From assembly GCA_031763025.1 (NCBI GenBank), contig JASSKH010000039.1, forward strand, positions 1,612,001-1,676,000: 64,000 bases of DNA, given 5' to 3'. A program made the translations under genes and the position numbers. Positions 39,601 to 44,204 of this stretch are shown here, one piece after another. The DNA is from Macrocystis pyrifera (taxonomy: Eukaryota; Sar; Phaeophyceae; Laminariales; Laminariaceae). The stretch's first letter is position 1. Every line of letters begins with the position of its first letter. The notes below the pieces were generated by a model that was given only the letters and a program-made list of their open reading frames with translations, was not told the DNA's origin and ran no database searches.

Positions 39601-42600
39601 ATGGCGTTCTTCCATCTTGCGCCTTTATACATTGCTCTATACTGGTATGTGATATACCCTTACCTCGTCCTGGGCGCTGTCGGTGGCGTGCTGGACTGCC
39701 TCTCTACAGGCGACAGGGTTCCCACAATAGGAAGAGAAACATGTTTCAGTCGCGGGAGGAAGGGAAGGGCGGGAAGGGAGAGGAGAGGGGATGATCGAAG
39801 GCGAAAGGGGGGACCAGGGGGTTTCCAAAGGAAGAGGCAAAATGGGTTTCAGTCAAACAAGGAAGGGGAAGGCGTTAGGGGGAAGGGGGGGAGAAGGTCT
39901 TAGCCAGAAACAGGATGTCCACAAGAAAAGGTGAAAGGGGTTCCTCAAGAGAAGAACGGGAGGAGAAGGGAGACGGGATTTATTCTTTGGAGGCAACTGG
40001 GTTTTGACAACAAAAGGCGCAAAGGGTTTCCGCAAGAGCAGGAAAGGGGGAAGAAGGGCGGAGGGGAGCGGGGAAGGGTACTGCTTTCTAGACAACAGAG
40101 TTTCCAAAAGAAGAATCGAAAACAGTTTCAGCAGCGGGAGGAACGTGGGAGCAGGGGGGTGGGGGGTAGGTTCTGTCATGGTAGTGGCGGAACGCTAACA
40201 AGGCAGCTGTAAATCAAGTGGAGTGCATATACATATTGCACTGACGCTGAAAGCAGAGTCCGGAGCGTTCTTCCTGAGAAATAGTCGCTGCCAGCTTGAA
40301 GAGAGTGTCGACCAGAGGAGTCAAAAAGGGTTGAGCTACGGTAATAACGCCTGCTACGATAGAAAAACAGTACCACGGTAGGGGTACCACTTTGGGGCCC
40401 AATGGTTTCTGACTGGTTGAGTTCCTCAAGTGAGCTGCTACAACAGTGTACTTGTATTATGGATATTGTGATGTACCCTGGCACTACTGAACATTGACTC
40501 ATACTGGCTATGTGCTAACATTTCCATACCAACTTGTAATAGAGGGCAGGCGCATATCAGTGTTGGTCAAGAACAAAAATCTTCGAAAGCGTGTTTCAGG
40601 TGAGATATCGACCTCGTCATGTAAGGAGCTTCAATAAAATAAAACACCACACCTACCGTGACATTTGTGGAGGGGGGGAGGGGGTTTCTATCACGGTAGG
40701 AGGGTTAGTAGAACGAGCTTACGCGTAAAACCGTCGAGCTTGTCTTGACGAACGCTGAGCGTAGCGCTTTGTCACCGACTCAACGACAGCTCTTCTGCCT
40801 ATTAAAATGGGTGTTTCACGTGTTCTAGCTGGCACAACTCCAATTCGTATACCCACGAAGTTGAATATTGCTATTTAGTGTTCAAACTGACAGAACTCTA
40901 GCGATTTTACCAATGGAGTTGAACATTTGTTCGGGCAGGACCTTATACCTGTGCTTGACATCTTTGTAGAACTGGTTGACATTGTTGCCCATGCTGACGA
41001 TCGCCTCCGCCACTGCCGCTAGCTGCTGCTCAGGCGTCTTGGATGAAAGGCTTTGGATGTTGGTCGTCTCGCATAAGTGCTCTTCATGATGGCGGACCAA
41101 AAGTAAGAGATAGATCAGTCTTCGGAGTAGAGCACTCAAATGGCAGGCTTCGGGATGATACTCGTCTCGTACAACGGCTCTCAAAAACGCTGGTCAAGAC
41201 AGAAATAAAGGTTAACCTTCGAGATAGAGACATGCGAGACTTTTGATGCTGCTCGTCTCCCATAAGGGCTTGCTAATACAACGACCAATTTACACAACCC
41301 GGAGGCTCCAGGGGGGAGGCGAGCTTACACAAACTCGTCGGGCTTGTTTCGTGACAAGTCGTGTGAAGTTGGTCGGGGTCGTAGTGCTGCTGTGTGTTTG
41401 GGGGCCTTGGTGTTGTGTATGTTGAATGCGGCGGGGTCTGTGTTTTCTTCAGGCGCACGTTGCCTATGCTACTACAACTACCACGGAATCTTGCCTCATT
41501 CACCTCTCTACCACAAGGGGGGGTACTTAACCGGGTAATCACTTTTGTTTAGGAAGCGATATGGAGGCTGCATTCCCCTTACGAGCCGTGAGTATAACTT
41601 CATAAATGCAACCACAATACGCACTTATCTTCGACAAGTGATGTATGTAGCACAAAACATTATCATGCACCCTAAGAGAATGAGCGGCAAATTAAATAAA
41701 CCATCGCATTGCTTTGAATTACCGTGGTTCCTACATACGTATGCCAGCATTATTCCGGAACGTCCCGAGCGCTTAAGGTAAGGCACTATTCACTCAGTTA
41801 AAAAAATCGTCCGCGAAACTCTAAAATTCACCACGGGTGCTGAATAGATACAAAGTCAAAGGTAATTACGACTTACTTTTTGAAAATACGATATCGGGCC
41901 CCTTTTCATTTGACGATGCCAATCTCTCCTGCTGCGCCTTGTTCCTGCACTCCAGGTCGTCCACTCTGCCACCAGCATGCATGAAAGGATACCCGCGTCG
42001 TTAGCTTTTCCAATTGAGCCTATTTCCCTCCTCTCATGTATTGGCTGTCAAAGCCTGCGGAAACCCTCGGGCCTATTACCGGCTGTTGCAAAGTCAACTG
42101 CACAAATACGAGTACTCATTTCGTTATTTCTGGTTGTCGTCGCCCACGCATGCACCGCGGCATTGTCGGGGGGGGCGACGACCTGTATCCGGAATATTTT
42201 TTCCAGGAATCGCAGGCACTGTAGTGTTGGACATCAGACGAGAATCGACTTCGATACGATATTCATGGACAAAAAAGCGATTCGATACGATCTCGGGACA
42301 CTTGATAGCGTGAAGCTTTCGCTCAATATTCGCAAAACAAACGCGGAGATGCCGGGGGATGGAGGGCAAAAACGCGTTCGATACGATAGATGTGTGGATG
42401 TTTGGATTGTATCGAAACAATCGATACGTCGTCTCACACTACAGTAGTCGCAGCACACGCAACGCGCGACCGATGTATGACCTGCACATATTGTACAGCC
42501 TGCAAAGTCGAGACTAGACCTTAATCAATCACAGCTTGAACCGGCTGCAGCAACTGTCAACGGGATCCGTACCGTTTACGGCCTCACAGTCTTACCTCGC

Positions 42601-44204
42601 CCTTTTTACTTTGGTTTTCCATTTGAAGTGGTAATCACTGCCAGGTGCGCAATGGGACCTCGTGGAAATTAATGCAAGCCCATGGGCACTGCCATGAAAA
42701 AGACCGTTGTTGTTGTATTTCGGAAGGAGATGCCACCGTCGTTGTAAGGTACACCCTTCATAATCCTCTGTTGTTTTTTTCCGTGACAGCAATACTGCTG
42801 CTGCCGGTGCCACGGAGCGTAGGATACAGGAGGCGTCACGTCGTACAGTAGCGCCAAAACTACGTAGAATGCAACTTACCACACGGAACTCTTTCAGATG
42901 TTCCCGCTTTTACGCCGCCACCGTCCGAAAAATCTACCCCCACTTTCCCGCGCGGGCCCACGCTACGAACATGCCCGTACCACCTGGAGCCTTGGTGTTG
43001 CACATGGCACGTATGTACTCGGCGACAAATCAAGCTCAAGATCATGTCAAGCAGAGAAAATGGTGTTGCTATTGTTTCTGGTACGAGTAAAAAGGCAGTG
43101 CCAACTGATCCTAGTGTGTTGTGTTGTACCATTACTCGGTGGTCCAGTGATGCCCTCGAATGCTGCTACTGTAGGGCTGATTCCGTGAGTTCAAATCCAA
43201 CCGTGGTGATAATTTCTATATTTGCAAAACTAGCAAAGGAGTCAACTGCTGAGAGCGCGTAGCGTGGGTAGACGCAATTGGACGCGGGTCGACGCGGGAA
43301 GAAAGGCTGAGGATTTCTCGCGATAAAAACGAAGGCACGAAACGTAGTGAGGAGGGGGGAGAAGAGTCTACCATGTGACCCCGGATCTGAGTTATGACTA
43401 GAGGAGTGAGAGAAAGAAGGGCGAAAATAGCAGGAAAAAAAAAGAACAAACGAACAAACGAACAAACAAGCAATTTGTAATATGATCCTGGCACAGTTTT
43501 AGACAGTACAGGCCTCGGGTCACGAGAGACCAAGCTAGGCCCTCCAATGACTCGGATCGAATTCGACACATCTCGGTGTGGGGCTCCCTTTGTACTGTAG
43601 ACAAGTGTCACCTCTATCACCTTCAATCCCACTGATCCTATTTTTCGTCTACCTGGTATACAACACGAGGTCCGCCAAAGTACGACAAGTCCCCCGTACT
43701 GAAGCGCAACGATCTCCCAGCTGAGTATTACTAGTCTCTTCAACGTTTGTGGAGACCAGGCCTTACTAAAATTAACGCCTGCGTGCCATGTCGCGCGTGT
43801 GTGTCGGAGATTTTCCGTTCATCCTACAGTAACTCGGGTACGTAATCTATACCTCAGCAGCATGCCTCCTACTGCTGGCGGTGTTTGACCGACGCCGCTG
43901 TCACAGCTGTACGCGTCACTGCATTCGACAATCTCGCGGAACTCCCAAAGGGGCTACTCGTAGAGCGATAGGAAAACAAAAAAGCGATTGACCCCACAGA
44001 TACACCATCAAAGCTGCAAAGCTAAAGTACAGCATCCAAGTTGTGTATCCTTTCCGCACATACACTATGGGCTTTTCGTCAACAGCTCCTCTCTTTCTTC
44101 GTCTCTCTCACTCACCTGTCTGTCAGCTCCTTCAAGGCGCTCTCTAGCCCGGAACTCGTCAGCTCGACGCTCAACAGTTCCACTTGTTCGTCATGACTAA
44201 CCAT
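15519..44204 (-). CDS. Large multi-exon coiled-coil protein gene (partial; 20 exons placed)
   Basis: I placed 20 exons between an ATG at 44204 and a donor at 15519. Junction phases agree along the chain: 2, 1, 2 or 0 (one ambiguous), 0, 0, 0, 2, 0, 0, 0, 0, 1, 0, 0, 0, 0, 2, 0, 2. The summed length of 2094 bp is exactly 698 codons. Introns run from 42 bp to about 4 kb and are full of repeats. The protein is hydrophilic and mostly heptad-like (LKELTDRVDDL, ELLQNCSQKLSALTEEIQ, QLSEKLEEFQGTIDHQLETL), with no signal peptide, membrane span or catalytic motif seen. The last exons (from 17275 down) look less coiled-coil and more globular (RYLDKFVADV). No terminal exon or stop is certain; candidates lie at 12.5-13.1 kb. 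I do not recognise the family; a structural, cytoskeletal or tethering role is only a guess from the coiled coil. Several exons are multiples of about 27 codons. Confidence 0.7.
15770..15885 (+). repeat. Repeat R3, copy 3 (short)
   Basis: ACACGTAGGGCATATATGCA, then AGATCACTCAGATCCTAGCC and TTGTGCAGGATCTGCAC. In intron 19 of the coiled-coil gene. Confidence 0.55.
15955..16330. other. Unassigned intronic sequence with open frames
   Basis: Both strands are open for 80-100 codons (plus: VTDMEAYAMLAQKMFGKHSA; minus: VYHLIVMVEEDPTVDGPL). No domain, and no splice pairing with neighbours. Could be a fragment of an unrelated gene or element. Confidence 0.2.
16975..17132 (+). repeat. Tandem duplication flanking exon 19
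   Basis: GGGGAAAGTTTCGTCGATAA (16979) recurs as GGGGAAAGATTCGTCGATAC (17088), each followed by a GA-rich then GGGTAAC/AGGGTTAGG block. A TACCAGGTA lies between them at 17054-17062. Confidence 0.6.
17139..17275 (-). CDS. Coiled-coil gene exon 19
   Basis: Strong acceptor (CTCCTCCTATTCAG|AAG), phase 0; donor TTCAG|GTCTGT in phase 2. Contains LSAVSQMVAKNIATRADYEV and PAEDSDWDRKVEMF. A decayed copy of the exon end and donor is at about 16425-16460 (GTTGAGATGCTCAG|GTTTGT). Confidence 0.8.
17490..18300 (+). repeat. Minisatellite, about 38-bp unit, roughly 20 units
   Basis: Units of the type AACCGCCAACATGTAGGGTA followed by CGGCGTTTACCGTACACC. Lies wholly in intron 18 of the coiled-coil gene. ORFs here are translations of the unit. 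Confidence 0.85.
18640..18694 (-). CDS. Coiled-coil gene exon 18
   Basis: ATGCGCAG|C in phase 2, ACGACA|GTAAAT in phase 0; 18 codons, AHKFMTDTNILLRDFQTT. The donor is weak, but the alternative (CGCG|GTTAGT) would not match the phase of exon 19. Confidence 0.5.
18720..18860 (+). repeat. Repeat R5, fragment
   Basis: CCGGTCTGAGTTACGACTAG followed by a GGAGGGAG and GAAAGGCGAAG block matches 43375-43440 and 53935-54000, with an A-rich tail (GGAAAAACAAAACGAAC). Confidence 0.5.
18981..19081 (-). CDS. Coiled-coil gene exon 17
   Basis: CTTTTGGCAG|CGC in phase 0; CCTTTCAG|GTGCGA in phase 2. Contains RWDRLEVQSRRHVQVLGAHL then AELEGEATL. Confidence 0.7.
19312..19473 (-). CDS. Coiled-coil gene exon 16
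   Basis: 54 codons (twice 27), phase 0/0: TTCCTCCAG|GCG ... GAGGGC|GTGAGT. Contains NALAKELALYKGENGDRMQR and VVITLRGVQRSVDALATKEG. If the donor is not used the frame runs 13 more codons to a TAG at 19270, so an alternative end of the protein here is possible. Confidence 0.8.
19845..20085 (-). repeat. Repeat R9, copy 2 (reverse)
   Basis: Reverse sense of 2805-3065 and 42225-42430; CGAAATCGTACGTAACGACT corresponds to the GATACGATTTCGAT block. Carries a TACCAGGTA at 20008-20016. Confidence 0.55.
20190..20425 (+). repeat. Repeat R3, copy 4
   Basis: TCTAGATCACCTACAGCTAC, ACATCCTAGCCTGCCGCTAT and GTTCTGTAGGATACATACGT correspond to the core of the other copies. Confidence 0.55.
20430..22940. other. 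Intron 15 of the coiled-coil gene, part
   Basis: No further exon recognised. Holds R2 hairpin blocks at about 20900-20945, 21510-21545 and 22295-22360, a small duplicated GCGTGATGCGACAGAGGCGTA / GCGTGCTGCGACAGGGGCAT pair (21179 and 21245), a 17-nt poly-G tract (22824-22838 region) and a 223-codon plus ORF (22438-23109) that is antisense to exon 15. Confidence 0.4.
22945..23097 (-). CDS. Coiled-coil gene exon 15
   Basis: 51 codons, phase 0/0: CCCGCGGAG|ATC ... GAGCACCAG|GTAGGT. Contains MAIVSGRIGGLSEDVSRLLG. The acceptor has little pyrimidine; an earlier acceptor in the same frame is possible. Confidence 0.75.
23310..23520 (-). pseudogene. Two decayed tandem copies of exon 15
   Basis: GCGGAGATCTCTGACACCAT..ATCGTGAGCGG (23463-23515) and a weaker version GGAGGTCTTTGAGTATATGG (23320-23380) repeat the 5' part of exon 15, with the flanking GGAGCACAAACACA block also repeated. 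The nearer copy loses the frame early. Confidence 0.65.
23525..24975. other. Intron 14 of the coiled-coil gene, part
   Basis: R2 hairpin block at 23908-23950, and GTGGTGATATTAGCG-like degenerate repeats at 24420-24530. No exon. Confidence 0.35.
24985..25430 (-). repeat. Interspersed repeat R1, reverse copy with 7-bp TA insertion
   Basis: Runs from CGGTCACCACGGCTGGCGAT to CACGAGTACCAGGTACAACC. The end reads GAGTACCAGGTACAACC where four other copies read GAGTACACC or GAATACACC: CCAGGTA inserted at TA (25417-25425). Confidence 0.75.
25587..25745 (-). CDS. Coiled-coil gene exon 14
   Basis: 53 codons, phase 0/0: TTTCCGTCCAG|ATC ... AAAAAG|GTGCGT. Contains LLGTRLDETMAAGQTSADKV and LSDELAKLQQVTGERLPELN. 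Confidence 0.85.
26064..26175 (-). mobile_element. Small MITE (family R7), copy 1
   Basis: About 107 bp, inverted ends ATTACGAGGGACCATAGTTA / TAACTGTGGCTCCTCGTAAT on the reverse strand. Aligns end to end with 34303-34414. Confidence 0.7.
26176..27055. other. Intron 13 of the coiled-coil gene, part
   Basis: R2 hairpin block at 26640-26720 (TTTTCTGAGGACACTGACTT then GAGCTCTGTATCTCACCC). TACCAGGTA at 26955-26963. No exon. Confidence 0.35.
27060..27425 (+). mobile_element. Putative non-autonomous DNA element (family R8), copy 1
   Basis: About 360 bp, from AACGCCTGCTGCGATAGAGG to CACCACTCCCCCACCGTGGC. Diverged copy at 40340-40690 with the same order of blocks (GGGGTACCACTTTC, AAGTGAGC, AGTGTTGGTC, TCTTCGAAGGCGTGTTTC). 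The ends echo the CTACGATAG core of the 265-bp MITE. Confidence 0.55.
27955..28690 (-). pseudogene. Decayed tandem copies of the exon 13 3' half
   Basis: The block AAGGGCGTTGACTACAGGCT..AAG-GTGGGCTATAGAC of exon 13 recurs, diverged, near 28155-28215, 28225-28285, 28590-28660 and, weaker, 27960-27990. The spacing of the middle pair is about 66 bp. Frames are not maintained. Confidence 0.6.
28962..29095 (-). CDS. Coiled-coil gene exon 13
   Basis: CCACGCAG|CT enters in phase 1, GATGAG|GTGGGC leaves in phase 0; 44 full codons. Contains ALMEQARAQEENMQVAHDDL and FEKGVDYRLSAVKDE. Its last third resembles the end of exon 6 (FEGRLSLVDEK), suggesting common origin. Confidence 0.8.
29217..29302 (+). 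repeat. R2 hairpin block, well-preserved copy
   Basis: CCTACATTTTCTGAGGCTCC, CTGATTGAAGAATAGTGAGT and CTCACCCGAGGAGCTGATCA. About 20 partial copies occur in the window (also near 3670, 20905, 21510, 22300, 23910, 25845, 26650, 27655, 30055, 33548, 34035, 34190, 35335, 38395, 45305, 47300, 60205). It is the conserved interior or end of several related MITEs. Confidence 0.6.
29489..29588 (+). repeat. Two tandem 51-bp units
   Basis: AGTATGTTGCACATGGTCGA, GTGACAAACCTAGCGTTATG and GAATGCTGTT, then the same with four base changes. The GTTGTACATGG in unit 2 versus GTTGCACATGG in unit 1 is a substitution, not an insertion. Confidence 0.9.
30564..30657 (-). CDS. Coiled-coil gene exon 12
   Basis: TTCGATCAG|GTG in phase 0; ACTGAAG|GTACTC in phase 1. 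Contains EMSELLQNCSQKLSALTEEI. Phase 1 is matched by exon 13. Confidence 0.75.
30885..30929 (-). CDS. Coiled-coil gene exon 11
   Basis: 15-codon micro-exon, phase 0/0: ATGCTACAG|ATG ... AGTAAG|GTGAGC. Reads MISDLEASLRDVESK. Confidence 0.7.
30955..31135 (+). repeat. GGGTTGG / GGGTGG low-complexity tract
   Basis: TTGGGTTGGGCTGGGTTGGG then GGTGGGTGGTGGGTGG. Lies between exons 11 and 10. Confidence 0.8.
31369..31482 (-). CDS. Coiled-coil gene exon 10
   Basis: 38 codons, phase 0/0: TTACCCCAG|GAA ... ACAAAG|GTGTGT. Contains LSEKLEEFQGTIDHQLETLT, a clear amphipathic heptad pattern. Confidence 0.8.
31610..31755 (+). repeat. (GGTG)n minisatellite
   Basis: Nearly uninterrupted GGGTGGGTGGGT with CTAGGTGGCTGGGTGG variants. 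On the minus strand it gives a Pro-Thr-His ORF that is not a gene. A TACCTGGTA lies just left (31581-31589). Confidence 0.9.
31960..32265 (+). repeat. Repeat R3, copy 5
   Basis: CACACGTCGGGCACATCAGA, CATCATCTAGATCCTGTCTG and TATCCGATCGTTGAAATGG. In an intron of the coiled-coil gene. Confidence 0.55.
32827..32898 (-). CDS. Coiled-coil gene exon 9
   Basis: 24 codons, phase 0/0: CCTTCCAG|GAG ... CAGTCG|GTGAGC. Contains EIANSVADLRRDAEGVREEM. Only a 42-bp intron separates it from exon 8, so 32827-32992 could alternatively be read as one exon; the splice signals favour two. Confidence 0.65.
32941..32992 (-). CDS. Coiled-coil gene exon 8
   Basis: Short exon of 52 bp. Acceptor GGCCACAG with a TTTTTTTTTCCCGG tract upstream; one base completes the codon from exon 7, then AGEDVDDKIRVITALLG and donor GGG|GTAGAT in phase 0. 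A decayed copy of it (with VDDK retained) lies at about 33315-33375. Confidence 0.6.
33200..33224 (+). repeat. Poly-G tract
   Basis: About 24 consecutive G (one of several homopolymer G/C tracts; a poly-C lies at 33469-33482). Likely unstable and error-prone. Confidence 0.9.
33244..33400 (-). pseudogene. Decayed tandem copy of the exon 8 region
   Basis: About 380 bp upstream of exon 8, GGTGGACCCT..TCC, a TTGTCGTCCAC block and GCGCTGTCGCC repeat the exon-8 region. It still reads AEGNVDDKMRGTTAVLE after GACAG, but the donor GT is gone. Confidence 0.6.
34303..34414 (+). mobile_element. Small MITE (family R7), copy 2
   Basis: TATTACGGGGGGGACCATAG at left and ACTATGGTCCCCGGTAATAA at right form a TIR of about 25-30 bp around a 50-bp centre. 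A one-ended relic is at 16685-16750. Flanks suggest a TAA or TTA target site (as in PIF/Harbinger MITEs), not proven. Confidence 0.75.
34415..34695 (+). mobile_element. SINE-like retroposon (family R4), copy A
   Basis: GTGTTCTTCGCATTAAACCG, CCAGCACAACCAGTGTCCGT, AAACTACGCCACATAG and GATACGACAGACACGACATA, then an A-rich tail (AAACAAAAAAAAAAAG). Contains TACTCGTA (34504-34511) where copies C and D lack it. No pol III boxes confirmed; could be a LINE 3' end. Confidence 0.65.
35100..36220. other. Intron 7 of the coiled-coil gene, part
   Basis: No placed exon. A plus-strand frame at 35454-35710 reads MFMPDPCIAPAGALTGDGAV and looks ordered, but has no domain or splice partner. R2 block at 35335-35375. 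Confidence 0.25.
36228..36343 (-). CDS. Coiled-coil gene exon 7
   Basis: ACACCGCAG|GTATCC, phase 0 in; CAGCG|GTGAGC, phase 2 out. Contains VSEQLLRVMDQVRIIKESTQ and GLLMDRIEDAFSDIQ. Confidence 0.75.
36850..37045 (-). repeat. Repeat R3, copy 6
   Basis: GATCTACAGTAGTTCTCTCG, ACAGATCCTGCACAACCTCT and TGCTGTAGATGATCTATCTG match the R3 core in reverse sense (AGATCCTGCACAAC is the complement of GTTGTGCAGGATCT). Confidence 0.55.
37601..37681 (-). CDS. Coiled-coil gene exon 6
   Basis: Exactly 27 codons, phase 0: TTCCGTTCAG|GCG ... GAGAAG|GTGAAG. Contains VEMNSMREEMEQAFEGRLSL. Its acceptor and first half recur three times upstream in the intron. Confidence 0.75.
37770..38100 (-). pseudogene. Three decayed tandem copies of exon 6
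   Basis: Exon-6-like acceptor plus first codons recur about every 120-140 bp: CGTCCAG|GCGATAATGG (near 37822), ACCTTCAG|GCGATAAATC (near 37936) and CCCTGCAG|GTGAGTAGC (near 38084). Each is followed by a MExxH/MESM-like stretch and GAGGA. Donors and reading frames are degraded. A pattern of tandem exon duplication followed by decay. Confidence 0.65.
38190..38270 (-). CDS. Coiled-coil gene exon 5
   Basis: Exactly 27 codons, phase 0 on both sides: TTTGCAG|CTCATG ... AGAAAG|GTGCGA. Contains MELDRIGRELVAKFTHKDAL. Confidence 0.7.
38980..39235 (-). repeat. Repeat R3, copy 7
   Basis: ATCTACAGGCCATCACC, CAGACCCTGCGCGACATCTT and GGCAGCTTAGGGTAGATAGA. Diverged, same order as 36850-37045. Confidence 0.45.
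39403..39472 (-). CDS. Coiled-coil gene exon 4 (5' border uncertain)
   Basis: Encodes AEQVRVATNKKEALLEGR before a good donor AGG|GTGAGC. The acceptor is AAAAG at 39473 (phase 2) or AAATAG at 39481 (phase 0); the choice depends on the donor used by exon 3. No strong pyrimidine tract. Confidence 0.45.
39720..40175 (+). repeat. Polypurine tract of about 450 bp with degenerate internal repeats
   Basis: Very G+A-rich on the plus strand, with recurring GGGTTTCAGTCAAAC / GGGTTTCCAAAGGAAG / GGGTTTCCGCAAGAGC modules spaced about 50-60 bp. Lies in intron 3. Potential triplex-forming sequence. Confidence 0.75.
40340..40700 (+). mobile_element. Family R8, copy 2
   Basis: AACGCCTGCTACGATAGAAA to CACCACACCTACCGTGACAT. 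See the block order of 27060-27425. Confidence 0.55.
40949..41081 (-). CDS. Coiled-coil gene exon 3
   Basis: Acceptor ATGAAG after a pyrimidine tract (CTCTTACTTTTGG), phase 1, matching exon 2. Contains TPEQQLAAVAEAIVSMGNNV. Donor either CACAG|GTATAAG (40949, phase 2) or TATAAG|GTCCTG (40942, phase 0). A diverged copy of the 5' part lies in the intron at about 41220-41290. Confidence 0.6.
41877..41965 (-). CDS. Coiled-coil gene exon 2
   Basis: Acceptor GGTGGCAG, donor AAAAA|GTAAGT. One base completes the Arg codon from exon 1, then VDDLECRNKAQQERLASSNE, leaving in phase 1. Confidence 0.6.
42225..42432 (+). repeat. Repeat R9, copy 3
   Basis: GAATCGACTTCGATACGATA, CGATTCGATACGATCTCG and TTCGATACGATAGATGTGT. 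In intron 1. Confidence 0.55.
43185..43490 (+). mobile_element. SINE-like repeat R5, copy 1
   Basis: GAGTTCAAATCCAACCGTGG (B-box-like), TCAACTGCTGAGAGCGCGTA, then GACCCCGGATCTGAGTTATG and an A-rich tail (GGAAAAAAAAAGAACAAACG). Other copies: 49660-49920 (reverse), 53800-54030, 54200-54350, and a fragment at 18720-18860. Confidence 0.55.
44116..44204 (-). CDS. Coiled-coil gene exon 1 (start codon)
   Basis: ATG at 44204, 29 codons, donor GACAG|GTGAGT in phase 2. Contains VELLSVELTSSGLESALKEL. No acceptor with a pyrimidine tract is visible before it, so I take it as the first coding exon; an upstream exon entering at TTAG is possible. Confidence 0.5.

Noticed and set aside
39583-40179. Long ORFs on both strands over the polypurine tract
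   Set aside because: Low-complexity Gly/Arg/Lys or Pro/Leu translations of the tract.
42880-42990. Minus-strand open segment before CCGTGTG|GTAAGT, in intron 1
   Set aside because: Good donor, but no clear acceptor, and exons 1 and 2 already join in matching phase without it.
43185-43205. B-box-like GAGTTCAAATCCAACC
   Set aside because: No cloverleaf around it; kept only as a weak hint that repeat R5 may be tRNA-derived.
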